NCBI GenBank assembly: GCA_963741505.1
Contig: CAVUIJ010000021.1
Coordinates: forward strand, 62,001-126,000
Direction: 5' to 3'
Length of the DNA stretch: 64,000 nt
Origin: JAKFWF01 sp963741505
GTDB lineage: Bacteria > Pseudomonadota > Alphaproteobacteria > Rhizobiales > Hyphomicrobiaceae
Made by a program: the position numbers and the translations under genes. The notes beneath the pieces were generated by a model, which saw only the letters and a list, made by a program, of their open reading frames with translations, was not told the origin of the DNA and did not search any database. Shown one piece after another: positions 42,802 to 53,739 of the stretch. Numbering within the stretch: position 1 is the first letter of the stretch; the number at the start of each line of letters is the position of its first letter.

Positions 42802-44223
42802 TTATTCTGCCGCAGCCTTGCGCTCCGCTTCCCCGAGCCACTGATCGAGATCGGCCAGCGCCCGCCTACTCATGGCTCGCTTCTTGGCGAAGCCGCGGTC
42901 GCGGCCCTTGATGGGGCGACCGTCGGCATCGTGGGTCGGCGGATCGAGCGGCGGCAGCAGGCCATAGTTGATGTTCATCGGCTGGAACGAGACCTTGGCG
43001 TCGTCGCCATCCCCCGCTATGTGTCCGCCGGTGATATGGCCGATCAGCGCGCCGAGCGCTGTGGTCGGCGGCGGCGGCGCATGCATCTTACCCTGCGCGG
43101 CCGCGGCTGCGAAGCGGCCGGCGAGCAGCCCGATCGCCGCGCTCTCGATATAGCCCTCGACGCCGGTGATCTGGCCGGCGAAGCGCACGTGTGGCCGGCC
43201 CTTCAGGCGCAACTGGCGGTCGAGCAGCTTCGGTGAGTTGATGAAGGTGTTGCGATGGAGCCCGCCAAGCCGCGCGAACTCGGCCTTTTCCAAGCCCGGG
43301 ATCATGCGGAACACCCGCACCTGCTCGGCATGCTTCATCTTGGTCTGGAAGCCGACCATGTTCCACAGCGTGGCGAGCGCGTTGTCCTGGCGCAACTGCA
43401 CCACGGCATATGGACGCCTGCCGCCGTCGTGCGGATTGGCGAGGCCGACCGGCTTCAATGGCCCGAAGCGCAGCGTCTCGCGGCCGCGTTCGGCCATCAC
43501 CTCGACCGGCAGGCAGCCGTCGAAGTAGGGCGTATTCGCCTCCCACTCCTTGAACACGGTCTTCTCGGCCGCCAGCATGGCATCGATGAAGGCTTCGTAC
43601 TCGACCTTGTCCATCGGGCAGTTGAGATAATCGGCGCCGGTGCCGCCGGGGCCGGCCTTGTCGTAGCGCGATTGCTTCCAGGCCTTCGTGAGGTCGATCG
43701 AGTCGTAGTGGATGACCGGCGCAATGGCATCGAAGAAAGCGAGTGCGTCGGCACCGGTGGCGGCGATGATCGCTTGGCTCAACGCCGGCGAGGTCAACGG
43801 GCCGGTGGCGATGATCACGTTCTGCCAGTCGGCCGGCGGCAGACCGGCGACCTCCTCGCGCACGACCGTGATCAATGGGTGCGCTGCAATGCGCGCGGTC
43901 ACCTCCGCCGAGAACGCATCGCGATCGACGGCGAGCGCCCCGCCTGCCGGCAGCTTGTGCTTATCGCCCGCGGCCATGATCAACGAGTTGCAGCGGCGCA
44001 TTTCCTCGTGCAGCAGGCCGACGGCGTTGTTCTCCCAGTCGTCGGAGCGGAACGAGTTCGAGCAGACAAGTTCGGCCAGCCCTTCCGTTTTGTGGGCGTC
44101 GGTGGCGCGAACGGGCCGCATCTCGTGCAGCACTACGCGAACGCCAGCAGACGCCGCTTGCCAGGCGCTTTCAGACCCGGCCAGCCCGCCGCCGATGATG
44201 TGAACAACTTCAGAGTTTTCCAT
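42802..44223 (-). CDS. trmFO: Folate-dependent tRNA (uracil-54-C5)-methyltransferase TrmFO
   Basis: FAD-dependent enzyme making 5-methyluridine at tRNA position 54 from methylenetetrahydrofolate. 473 residues. The FAD motif VHIIGGGLAGSESAWQAASA sits at residues 7-26. GGTGADYLNCPMDKVEYEAF contains the conserved Cys region, and NTPYFDGCLPVEVMAERGRE is a family hallmark, as is QLRQDNALATLWNMVGFQTK. GVEGYIESAAIGLLAGRFAA lies in the second GidA-like segment. Length is normal. The start ATG at 44223 fits the FAD motif position. TrmFO rather than TrmA is usual in alphaproteobacteria. Confidence 0.95.
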   Translation of the reverse strand: MENSEVVHIIGGGLAGSESAWQAASAGVRVVLHEMRPVRATDAHKTEGLAELVCSNSFRSDDWENNAVGLLHEEMRRCNSLIMAAGDKHKLPAGGALAVDRDAFSAEVTARIAAHPLITVVREEVAGLPPADWQNVIIATGPLTSPALSQAIIAATGADALAFFDAIAPVIHYDSIDLTKAWKQSRYDKAGPGGTGADYLNCPMDKVEYEAFIDAMLAAEKTVFKEWEANTPYFDGCLPVEVMAERGRETLRFGPLKPVGLANPHDGGRRPYAVVQLRQDNALATLWNMVGFQTKMKHAEQVRVFRMIPGLEKAEFARLGGLHRNTFINSPKLLDRQLRLKGRPHVRFAGQITGVEGYIESAAIGLLAGRFAAAAAQGKMHAPPPPTTALGALIGHITGGHIAGDGDDAKVSFQPMNINYGLLPPLDPPTHDADGRPIKGRDRGFAKKRAMSRRALADLDQWLGEAERKAAAE

Positions 44224-44351
44224 GGCTGTGGACCCTATTGGAAAACTTACGAGGCCTCAACGCGCTTTGATTTGTGTGATCGGCCCCGAATCACGCAGAC
44301 AGGGTGCCTTGATCGCGATCCACAAGGCCCCAATCCGGTGTTGGCTGCTCC

Positions 44352-45006
44352 ATGCGCTTCAATCGACTGATCGGCGCTGCCCTCGCGGCCATAGCTGTTG
44401 GCGCCTGCACGCATGAAGGCTTCGGCACCAACGAGCGGCATTTCGCGACCTTCTCGGTACCCGAGCCCAAGGGCTCCGATGGTCCACGTCTGCCACGCCT
44501 ACGGCTGCAAAATGCGCACGAAGTTCACCTTCACCGAGGCCGACATCGCCGAATTGACCGCGATCATGAAGAAGTGGCGCACCAAGGCCGACACGCCTGA
44601 GGACGAGCGGCGCGGTGTCGCCTACGCCATCGGCTGGATCGAGACCCGGGTCGGCAACGTCATCGGCACCAAGGACGACCGTGCCGGCATGGATTTCGAG
44701 GGCTCCGGCGATCCGACCCAGCAGGACTGCGTCGACGAAGCCACCAACACCACTAGCTATCTGACGCTGCTGGCGAGCAAGGGTCTGCTCAAGCACCATA
44801 CCGTGGCCGCGCCCTTCGCCAAGGAGAACTACCTGCGCGGCGTTGCCGGCTGGACCCATTGGACTGCGGTACTTGTCGAGACGACCAACAAGCAGCGATG
44901 GGCGGTCGACAGCTGGATCTACGCCAACGGCGAGAACGCGGCCGTCGTCAAGGCCGAGGAATGGTACATCGCCAGCCTCAACGAGCTGCCCAAGCCGAAG
45001 AAGTAG
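44352..45006 (+). CDS. Hypothetical lipoprotein with conserved VHVCHAYGC domain (frameshifted)
   Basis: The N-terminal reading MRFNRLIGAALAAIAVGACT has a lipobox (VGAC) and continues GFGTNERHFATFSVPEPKGS. One extra base near 44475-44480 shifts the frame. The second part reads VHVCHAYGCKMRTKFTFTEA, DFEGSGDPTQQDCVDEATNT and GWTHWTAVLVETTNKQRWAV, then AVDSWIYANGENAAVVKAEE. The corrected protein is about 217 residues. The His-Cys-Cys motif and the Asp-Cys-Asp-Glu motif are likely functional (metal binding or a cysteine-peptidase-like centre), but the family is uncharacterised to my knowledge. It is convergent with nspC. Confidence 0.65.
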
Positions 45007-45013
45007 GCACGGC

Positions 45014-46156
45014 TCAGCCGAGCCGGTGCCGGAATTCTTCGTACCCGAACGAGCGCACCACACGATAGGTGCCGTCCTCCTCCAGCATTGCGAGATCCGG
45101 CAGCGGCGTACCATTGAAGGTGTTATTCTTCACGAAGCTGTACTGCATCATGTCGGTGAACACGATCCGGCTGCCGATCGCCAGCGGCGCGGCGAACGAA
45201 TACTCGCCGATGATGTCGCCGGTCATGCAGGTCTTGCCGCCGAGGATGTAGCGGTGCGGATGCACGCCGGCCTCCGCCGCGCCGACAATGGCCGGCGTGT
45301 ACGGCACTTCCAGCACATCCGGCATGTGGGTGCTGGCCGACGCATCCAGTATCGCGATGTCACCGTCGTTGTGGTGGATGCCGATCACCGACGCCACCAG
45401 GTAGCCAGTATCGACCACGAGGCCGGCGCCCGGCTCCAGGATCACCTCGACCTTGAACTCGGCGCGGAAGGCCTTTATCGCCGCGATCAGTTTCGCCACG
45501 TCGTAACCCGGCTTGTTGATGAAATGGCCGCCGCCGAAATTCACTACCTTCACCTTGCGGATATAGGCCGCGAACTCGCGGGCGACGTGCTCGATCAACC
45601 CGACCGAGCCGTCGGCCATGCTCTCGCACAATGCGTGCACGTGGAAGATGTCGAAGTCGCCCCAGGGCAACTGGTCGATCTCGGATTTCGTCGTGCCAAA
45701 GCGCGAGCCCGGCGCGCATGGATCATACAGCGCGCCGCCCAGCGTCGCGTTCGAATAGCCGGGGTTGATGCGCACGCCAACTCGGCGGCCGGCAGCTTTG
45801 GCGATCGGAGCGAACCGGCGGTACTGTTCGGGCGAATTGAAATAGATGTGGTCGGCGATCGTGGTCAGCCGCTCGGCCTCGCCCGGACCATAGGCTGGTG
45901 CGTAGACGTGCACCTCCTTGCCGAACTCCTCCCGCCCCAAGCGGGCTTCATACTCACCGCTGGCGGTGGTGCCGTCGAGGGTGTCGCGCATCAGCGGAAA
46001 CGCCACCGGCATCGCCCAGGCCTTGGTTGCGAGCAGGATTTTGCAGCCAGCCTCACGCTTGATGCGCGCGGCAATGGTGAGGTTACGCTTCAGCGCCGCG
46101 ACGTCGAGGACGTATGCGGGCGTCGCGATCCCGTCGGGAAGCCTGGGGCTGGTCAT
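45014..46156 (-). CDS. nspC: Carboxynorspermidine/carboxyspermidine decarboxylase
   Basis: PLP-dependent alanine-racemase-fold enzyme, 380 residues, making spermidine (or norspermidine) from its carboxy form. The PLP lysine lies in CKILLATKAWAMPVAFPLMR. Other motifs are DIFHVHALCESMADGSVGLI, KVVNFGGGHFINKPGYDVAK (phosphate loop), EVILEPGAGLVVDTGYLVAS, and the substrate-site Cys in LGGKTCMTGDIIGEYSFAAP. It is the last gene of a three-gene minus-strand unit with the matching dehydrogenase 504 bp upstream. Together they give the aspartate-semialdehyde route to spermidine, without S-adenosylmethionine decarboxylase. Confidence 0.93.
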   Translation of the reverse strand: MTSPRLPDGIATPAYVLDVAALKRNLTIAARIKREAGCKILLATKAWAMPVAFPLMRDTLDGTTASGEYEARLGREEFGKEVHVYAPAYGPGEAERLTTIADHIYFNSPEQYRRFAPIAKAAGRRVGVRINPGYSNATLGGALYDPCAPGSRFGTTKSEIDQLPWGDFDIFHVHALCESMADGSVGLIEHVAREFAAYIRKVKVVNFGGGHFINKPGYDVAKLIAAIKAFRAEFKVEVILEPGAGLVVDTGYLVASVIGIHHNDGDIAILDASASTHMPDVLEVPYTPAIVGAAEAGVHPHRYILGGKTCMTGDIIGEYSFAAPLAIGSRIVFTDMMQYSFVKNNTFNGTPLPDLAMLEEDGTYRVVRSFGYEEFRHRLG

Positions 46157-46187
46157 AGGCGATAAGTCCTGTCGGCCGGCGTGCCGC

Positions 46188-46643
46188 CTATTGCTCGATG
46201 CGCACTTCGAAGTCGCGTGTCACGGTTTCGCCGGTGGCGAGGCGCGCGGATACGGTGAACCGGTCGATGCCGTCGCCGCCGGCCCGCGCATTGTAGTACA
46301 TGCCGGTTCCAAGTGCGTCGCGACCGGCACATGTGCCTTTCGTCGATGTCGCGATCAACGTCGGCTGGCCGGGCTTGAACGACAGCTCGCCCTTGGCGGG
46401 CGGCACGGTCACCGTGATCTCCGGCGGGCTCAAGGACTCACAGCGCTTGCCAACGCCGGCGAACACGAACACGCGCGCCGGCCGGCCGACGACCACCGGG
46501 CTCGCGCGCGTCGCCGCATCAGCCGTCGGCAACGCCGTGCTTGACGCGCCGAGGCCGACGATCGGGCCGGTACCGCCACATGCGGCGAGCCCGAACAGGA
46601 CTGGAACAAGAGTGATCGACTGCCAAGCGAACTTCAATGCCAC
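46188..46643 (-). CDS. Hypothetical lipoprotein in the polyamine operon
   Basis: 151-residue protein. The signal MALKFAWQSITLVPVLFGLA leads to a lipobox (LAACGG). The mature part (ESLSPPEITVTVPPAKGELS, YYNARAGGDGIDRFTVSARL) looks like a single beta-sandwich domain, with two Cys that could form a disulfide. The GTG start at 46643 is immediately preceded by GAGG. It lies 16 bp after the dehydrogenase gene and 31 bp before nspC, so it is co-transcribed with both. It has no obvious enzymatic role and is an odd insertion in a biosynthetic pair. Confidence 0.65.
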   Translation of the reverse strand: MALKFAWQSITLVPVLFGLAACGGTGPIVGLGASSTALPTADAATRASPVVVGRPARVFVFAGVGKRCESLSPPEITVTVPPAKGELSFKPGQPTLIATSTKGTCAGRDALGTGMYYNARAGGDGIDRFTVSARLATGETVTRDFEVRIEQ

Positions 46644-46659
46644 ACCTCGTTCTTCAGTT

Positions 46660-47874
46660 TTAAGTCTTGACCGCGAACAGCTCTTTCTGGTCGCTCTTCG
46701 TCATCTCCTTCATGTGCCACGGCAGGCCCTGGCGACCGATCTCGTCCATGAACGGTTTCGAAGGCAGCTGCTCGACGTTATAGACGCCGGCACCCTTCCA
46801 GAAGCCCTTGAACAGCATCATGGCGCCGACCACGGGTGGCACGCCGGTGGTGTAGGACACTGCCTGCGCGCCCGTCTCCTTGTAGCAGTCGGCGTGATCG
46901 CAGACGTTATAGATGATGGCGCGTTTGTCCTTGCCATCCTTCTTGCCGGTGAAGATGCAGCCGATCGAGGTGCGGCCCTTGTAGGTCTCACCCAGCGACG
47001 ACGGCGGTGGCAGCAGCTCCTTCAAGAACTCCATCGGGATCACCGGATGGCCCTTGTACATGACCGGATCGATGCGGGTCATGCCGACGTTCTGCAATAC
47101 CTCGAGATGCTTGATGTAGTTGTCGGAAAAGGTCATCCAGAAGCGGATCTGCTTAAGGCCCTTGATGTTCTGGACGAGACTCTCCTCCTCTTCGTGATAG
47201 ATCAGGTAGGACTTGCGCGGGCCGACTTCCGGGTAATCGATCATGGTCGCGATCGATAGTGGATCGATGTCGATCCATTGCCCCGCCTTCCAGTACTTGC
47301 CGCGCTGCGTCACCTCGCGCAGGTTGATCTCCGGGTTGAAGTTGGTGGCAAACGCCTTGCCGTGGCTGCCGTCATTGCAGTCGATGATGTCGATCGTCTC
47401 GATCGAGTCGAACAGGAACTCCTGCGCATAGGCGCAGTAGATATTCGACTGGCCGGGATCGAAGCCGCAGCCCAGGATCGCCATGATACCCTTCTTCTTG
47501 TAGGCATCCTGGTACTTCCACTGCCACGAGTACTCGAACTTGGCGACATCGCGCGGCTCGTAGTTGGCGGTGTCCATGTAGTGCACGCCGGTCTTGAGGC
47601 AGGCGTCCATGATCGGCAGATCCTGGTAGGGCAACGCCATGTTGATCAACAGGTCGGGTTTGACCTTCTTGATCAGCGCCACGACCTCATCGACGTTGTC
47701 AGCGTCGACCTGGGAGATTTCGATCGGCGTCCTGCATTGCTTGGCGACCTTCTCGCAACTGACGAGGCGGCGCGACGCGAGGTGGATCTTCTTGAACACG
47801 TCGCGGTTCATCGCGCATTTTTGGGCGGTGACGGAGCCGGCGGCGCCGGCACCTATGATGAGCACGCTGTCCAA
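46660..47874 (-). CDS. Saccharopine dehydrogenase family protein, carboxy(nor)spermidine dehydrogenase
   Basis: 404-residue reductase condensing aspartate semialdehyde with putrescine (or diaminopropane). The NADPH-binding loop is SVLIIGAGAAGSVTAQKCAM at residues 3-22. DADNVDEVVALIKKVKPDLL, HYMDTANYEPRDVAKFEYSW, GCGFDPGQSNIYCAYAQEFL and CNDGSHGKAFATNFNPEINL follow, typical of the Lys1-like branch paired with NspC. A TTG start at 47874 is used, supported by GGGAG seven bases upstream. It is the first gene of the polyamine operon, ahead of the lipoprotein and nspC. Confidence 0.92.
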   Translation of the reverse strand: MDSVLIIGAGAAGSVTAQKCAMNRDVFKKIHLASRRLVSCEKVAKQCRTPIEISQVDADNVDEVVALIKKVKPDLLINMALPYQDLPIMDACLKTGVHYMDTANYEPRDVAKFEYSWQWKYQDAYKKKGIMAILGCGFDPGQSNIYCAYAQEFLFDSIETIDIIDCNDGSHGKAFATNFNPEINLREVTQRGKYWKAGQWIDIDPLSIATMIDYPEVGPRKSYLIYHEEEESLVQNIKGLKQIRFWMTFSDNYIKHLEVLQNVGMTRIDPVMYKGHPVIPMEFLKELLPPPSSLGETYKGRTSIGCIFTGKKDGKDKRAIIYNVCDHADCYKETGAQAVSYTTGVPPVVGAMMLFKGFWKGAGVYNVEQLPSKPFMDEIGRQGLPWHMKEMTKSDQKELFAVKT

Positions 47875-48093
47875 GTCAGTTCTCCCGGAAGTGAGTAGAT
47901 GGTCGCACGGCGCACGATGCGGGACGTCGATGACCGTTTCCCGACAATCGACCGTATCGCGCGGAAATAGTGCAAGCGGCGAGCGAATACAATGGCCGCG
48001 AGCCCCGACGGCGTGCCATCAGGCAGCGCCTTGCCCGACGCCGACCGGGAGCGTAGAGGTAGCGTCGGCAATTCGATGCCAGGAGCGAGCCCG

Positions 48094-48540
48094 ATGCGCG
48101 ACAGGATCATGCAGGCCGTCAAGGATGCGATGAAGGCCGGCGACAAGCCGCGGCTATCGACGTTGCGCATGGCGCAGGCCAAGATCAAGGATGCCGACAT
48201 CGCCGCACGGCCGTCGCGTGACAAGATCACGGACGCAGAGATCATCGACGTACTCGCCAAGATGGTGAAGCAGCGGCGCGAGTTGGTTGAACTCTACAGG
48301 CAGGGTGGGCGGCAGGAACTGGTCGACCAGGAGACCGCCGAAATCGCGGTGATCGAGAGCTTCATGCCCAAGCAGCTCGGCGAAGCCGAGATCTCCGCCG
48401 CGATCTCGGCACTGATCAAGGACACCGGCGCCACGTCGGTCAAGGACATGGGCCGGGTGATGGCCGCCCTGAAAGAAAAATTCGCCGGACAGATGGACTT
48501 TGCCAAGGCAAGCGCTATGGTGAAGCTACTACTAAAGTAG
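48094..48540 (+). CDS. GatB/YqeY domain-containing protein
   Basis: 148-residue all-helical protein of the YqeY family: MRDRIMQAVKDAMKAGDKPR, TDAEIIDVLAKMVKQRRELV, ETAEIAVIESFMPKQLGEAE and GATSVKDMGRVMAALKEKFA. The fold matches the tail of GatB, the tRNA-dependent amidotransferase subunit; the cellular role of stand-alone forms is not settled. The ATG at 48094 follows AGGAG. In many alphaproteobacteria it precedes dnaG and rpoD, as it does here with one intervening amidase gene. Confidence 0.9.
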   Translation: MRDRIMQAVKDAMKAGDKPRLSTLRMAQAKIKDADIAARPSRDKITDAEIIDVLAKMVKQRRELVELYRQGGRQELVDQETAEIAVIESFMPKQLGEAEISAAISALIKDTGATSVKDMGRVMAALKEKFAGQMDFAKASAMVKLLLK

Positions 48541-48637
48541 ACTATCGGCGCACATGATGGGGGACATCTGTGCTCATTTTACTTGGCAGCGCGCTGGCCT
48601 GGAGGGGGCGGCCGCGAACAAGCAGAAGGAGCGGAGA

Positions 48638-49195
48638 ATGCCGGCCCCTTTCCGTCGCCTCACGTTGCGTGAGTTCGAAGCCGAGGTTCACACCTTTTCC
48701 TGGACCAGGCGCGTCTGGCGCGTCGACATGCACCACACCTGGCATCCCACCCACGCCGACTATGACGGCGTCGGGGTGATCGAGCGGATGGCCGCCTATC
48801 ACACCCGCGAACGCGGTTTCGACGACATCGCCCAGCACGTTACAATCGGCCCCGACGGATCGGTGTGGACCGGCCGCGACTGGAACAAGGATCCGGCCAG
48901 CGTCGGCTTCGGCATGAACGGCGGCGTGTTCATGCTCGAAGCCATCGGCAATTTCGACTGGGGCCACGACCGCCTCGAAGGCCGCCAGCTCGATGCGGTC
49001 TCGAGCGTGATTGGCTGTGTGCAACGGCATTTCCGGCTGCCGGTGCAGGCCCTGCTGTTCCACCGCGAAGTGCCCCAGACCGCCAAGACCTGCCCGGGCT
49101 CGAGCGTCGAAAAGGCAGAAATCCTGCGTCTTCTGGCCGAACGGCGCCGGCAGAACCAGCCTGTGGATCACGGGCATAGGGCTCTGGTGGCCTGA
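48638..49195 (+). CDS. N-acetylmuramoyl-L-alanine amidase (PGRP/amidase_2 fold)
   Basis: 185-residue protein with a peptidoglycan-recognition fold: WRVDMHHTWHPTHADYDGVG (first His of the zinc site), AYHTRERGFDDIAQHVTIGP with the DIAxHxTIGPDG pattern, SVGFGMNGGVFMLEAIGNFD and LFHREVPQTAKTCPGSSVEK, where His and Cys complete the zinc ligands. No signal peptide is visible, so it may act in the cytoplasm or be exported by another route, as with phage-lysin-like amidases. The ATG at 48638 follows AAGGAGCGG. It is inserted between the YqeY and dnaG genes. Confidence 0.85.
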   Translation: MPAPFRRLTLREFEAEVHTFSWTRRVWRVDMHHTWHPTHADYDGVGVIERMAAYHTRERGFDDIAQHVTIGPDGSVWTGRDWNKDPASVGFGMNGGVFMLEAIGNFDWGHDRLEGRQLDAVSSVIGCVQRHFRLPVQALLFHREVPQTAKTCPGSSVEKAEILRLLAERRRQNQPVDHGHRALVA

Positions 49196-49263
49196 CGCCG
49201 CCGGAGGTTTGCCGGGCGAATCACCCTACACTCGTGCCGTTCATTACCAACCGGCCCGAGGTC

Positions 49264-51279
49264 ATGCGATTCACGCCGCAATTCCTGGATGAAATTCGCG
49301 CCCGGCTACCGGTGAGCCAGGTTGTGTCGCGCAAGGTCGCGCTGAAGCGCAAGGGGCGCGAGTTCGCCGGCCTATCGCCCTTCAAGGTGGAGAAGACGCC
49401 GTCCTTTTTCGTAAATGATGTCAAGGGGTTCTATCACTGCTTCGCCTCTGGTGAGCACGGCGACATATTCAAGTTCGTGATGACCACCGAAGGCCTGTCG
49501 TTCCCCGAGGCGGTCGAACGCCTGGCGGCCGAAGCCGGCGTGCCGATGCCGAAGCAGGAATTGCGCGACGAAGAGCGCGATCAGGCCCGCCAGGACGAGC
49601 GGACGCGGCTCTACGCACTGCTCGAAGTCTCGGCGAGGTTCTTTGAAGAGCAGTTGCGCTCAGCCGCCGGCCAGGAGGCGCGAACCTATCTCGATCGGCG
49701 CGGCCTCAAACGCGAGACGCTATCGAAATTCCGCCTCGGTTTCGGTCCGCCGAGCCGCCACGCTCTGAAGGACCACCTCGCCAAGGCCGGCTTCACCGTG
49801 CCTGAGATGATCACCTCCGGCATGCTGATCGGCGGCGACGACATCCCGCAGCCCTATGACCGGTTTCGCAACCGTGTGATGTTCCCGATCACCGACCTCA
49901 AAGACCGGGCGATTGCCTTTGGCGGCCGGGCGCTGGACAAGGATGCTCCGGCCAAGTACCTGAATTCGCCGGAAACGCCGCTGTTCCACAAGGGCTCGAT
50001 CCTGTTCAACGCGTCGCGTGCGCGGCCGCTTGCTCACGAGCGCGGGCAGATCATCGCGGTCGAGGGCTACATGGACGTGCTGGCGCTGACCGAGGCCGGG
50101 TTCGGCCAGTCGGTCGCCCCGCTCGGCACCGCGCTGACCGAGGATCAGGTCAAGCTGCTGTGGCGCATGTGCCCGGAACCGATCCTGTGCTTCGACGGCG
50201 ACAGTGCCGGCCAGAAGGCTGGTTTCCGTGCCATCGATACGGTTCTGCCGCATCTGAAGCCCGGTATCAGCGTCGCTTTCGCTTTCTTGCCGGCCGGGCT
50301 CGATCCCGACGACCTTATCCGGCAGCAGGGCCCCGAGGCGATGCGCGACGTCCTGGCCAAAGCCCGGCCGCTGGTCGATCTGCTGTTCGCCCGCGAATGG
50401 GGTAGCGGCGCCTGGAATACGCCGGAGCGCCGCGCCAACCTGGAGCAGCGCCTGCGCAAGCTCGTCGGCAGCATCGAGGACACGAGCGTGCGCGAGCATT
50501 ACAGCGAGGCGATCCGGACCCGGCTGCGCCAGGCGTGGGGGAGCGGCGTGCCGAGCCATTACGCCGACAATCGCGGCGGCGTTCGTCCTCAGATGGCGTG
50601 GCAGCCCGGTTTCAACCAGGGCGGCAAGTCCGGCGCCGGCCGTTTTCCCGGCCGCCAGCCGTCCGCCGGCAACCGGATGCAGCCGCGCCCCGGCCTGCCG
50701 TGGGCACGGCCGCCGGCCAGCGACGCCTTGCGCAATAGCGCGCTCGCCGGCACCGCGGCGCAGTCTGCCGTCCCCTATCGGGAAGCGCTGTTGGTTGCAG
50801 CACTCCTCAACCACCCCTGGCTGCTGGAAGAGCAGGCCGAGGAGGTTTCCGGCATCGAATTCACCTCGGCTGCGCTCGGAAAGCTACGCTCGACGCTGCT
50901 TTCGCTGGACTCGAACAATTTTTCTCTTGACAGGCCGAGTTTGCGATCCCACTTGCTCAATTTGGAGTTGGGGAAGGTGGTGGAACTCGTCGAGCGGGCG
51001 ATCACCCACAAATGCGACCGTTTTGCAGAACCGGATGCTGATCGAGCCGAGGTGGAAGCTGGCTGGCGCCACGCCCTTGCGCTTCATGAGCGGCAGTCTG
51101 GTTTACGCAGGGCCCTCGAGGCGGCGGAGCAGGAGTGGCATGATACGGAAAGCGAGGATGCGTTCGCCCGCATTCGGGAAATCAAGGCCTTGATCGCCAA
51201 CTCTGAAGTACTCGATGCGCAATTCGAAGCTGTAACGACACCCAGGCCCGCGGCCTTGCTCTCGAGCGGCCAGTCATGA
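49264..51279 (+). CDS. dnaG: DNA primase
   Basis: 671-residue primase making RNA primers at the replication fork. The N-terminal CHC2-like module reads GLSPFKVEKTPSFFVNDVKG and FYHCFASGEHGDIFKFVMTT. Three of four expected zinc ligands are replaced, common in alphaproteobacteria. The catalytic TOPRIM domain shows IAVEGYMDVLALTEAGFGQS (Glu) and LCFDGDSAGQKAGFRAIDTV (DxD), with the RNAP-basic motif in DRFRNRVMFPITDLKDRAIA. A long Pro/Gly/Arg linker precedes the DnaB-interacting C-terminal helices. The ATG at 49264 gives MRFTPQFLDEIRARL, the normal start; a GTG at 49234 is less likely. Confidence 0.95.
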   Translation: MRFTPQFLDEIRARLPVSQVVSRKVALKRKGREFAGLSPFKVEKTPSFFVNDVKGFYHCFASGEHGDIFKFVMTTEGLSFPEAVERLAAEAGVPMPKQELRDEERDQARQDERTRLYALLEVSARFFEEQLRSAAGQEARTYLDRRGLKRETLSKFRLGFGPPSRHALKDHLAKAGFTVPEMITSGMLIGGDDIPQPYDRFRNRVMFPITDLKDRAIAFGGRALDKDAPAKYLNSPETPLFHKGSILFNASRARPLAHERGQIIAVEGYMDVLALTEAGFGQSVAPLGTALTEDQVKLLWRMCPEPILCFDGDSAGQKAGFRAIDTVLPHLKPGISVAFAFLPAGLDPDDLIRQQGPEAMRDVLAKARPLVDLLFAREWGSGAWNTPERRANLEQRLRKLVGSIEDTSVREHYSEAIRTRLRQAWGSGVPSHYADNRGGVRPQMAWQPGFNQGGKSGAGRFPGRQPSAGNRMQPRPGLPWARPPASDALRNSALAGTAAQSAVPYREALLVAALLNHPWLLEEQAEEVSGIEFTSAALGKLRSTLLSLDSNNFSLDRPSLRSHLLNLELGKVVELVERAITHKCDRFAEPDADRAEVEAGWRHALALHERQSGLRRALEAAEQEWHDTESEDAFARIREIKALIANSEVLDAQFEAVTTPRPAALLSSGQS

Positions 51280-51577
51280 GGAATGCTTCATGTGTCGTCA
51301 GATCGGCCGGAACCTGCGTCTCGGGGACAACAATACGTGTCGATTGGGATACTAAGCCCATGCACGCGAGTTCGATATCGCAGCGGATGATCCGGACCAA
51401 CGCGCCTGGCGCGCCGTCACCGCTCTGCCGGTCGAATGCTGCAGGGGCTCCTGAAGATCATCCGCAGCCCGCTGGGCCAATGGCATCGGTGGCGCCGTCG
51501 CATGTGACGCGCGCTCCCGGTTCCGCTGGCACTTCGTGGCCCAACCGAAATCTGCTTTTCGCGAGATGAAACGATCC
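51280..51577. other. 298-bp intergenic region between dnaG and rpoD
   Basis: No convincing gene: frames on both strands are open over parts of it but lack ribosome sites and recognisable sequence. It probably holds the rpoD promoter, since dnaG and rpoD are often separately promoted, but no clear -35/-10 pair was found by eye. Confidence 0.4.
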
Positions 51578-53606
<2,029 letters not shown>

Positions 53607-53611
53607 TACAC

Positions 53612-53635
53612 AAAGGGCCGCGAAAGCGGCCCTTT
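53612..53635 (+). terminator. Rho-independent terminator after rpoD
   Basis: Ten-base perfect stem AAAGGGCCGC/GCGGCCCTTT with a GAAA tetraloop, six bases after the rpoD stop. The stem ends in three T, and the run after it (ACTTGATTGTT) is only partly T-rich. This is the clearest terminator in the window and isolates the YcaO cluster from the rpoD operon. Confidence 0.85.
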
Positions 53636-53739
53636 ACTTGATTGTTCGAGACTGCAGCGCTCGTTTTCTCGTGCAAGAGGCCTGACTTGGCGCGGGCGCG
53701 ACGCGGGCAGCCGAGAATGCCGCCACGACACATCCGTTG

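Noticed and set aside
48554..48590. GGGGGACATCTGTGCTCATTTT stretch resembling half of a dispersed palindrome (abbreviated here as GGGGGACATCTGTG)
   Set aside because: No inverted partner nearby, so it cannot be called a repeat from this window alone; mentioned only as a possible relative of the element at 11415.
51276..51569. A 97-codon plus-strand ORF overlapping the dnaG stop
   Set aside because: No ribosome site apart from overlap, no recognisable sequence, and it lies in the expected rpoD promoter region.
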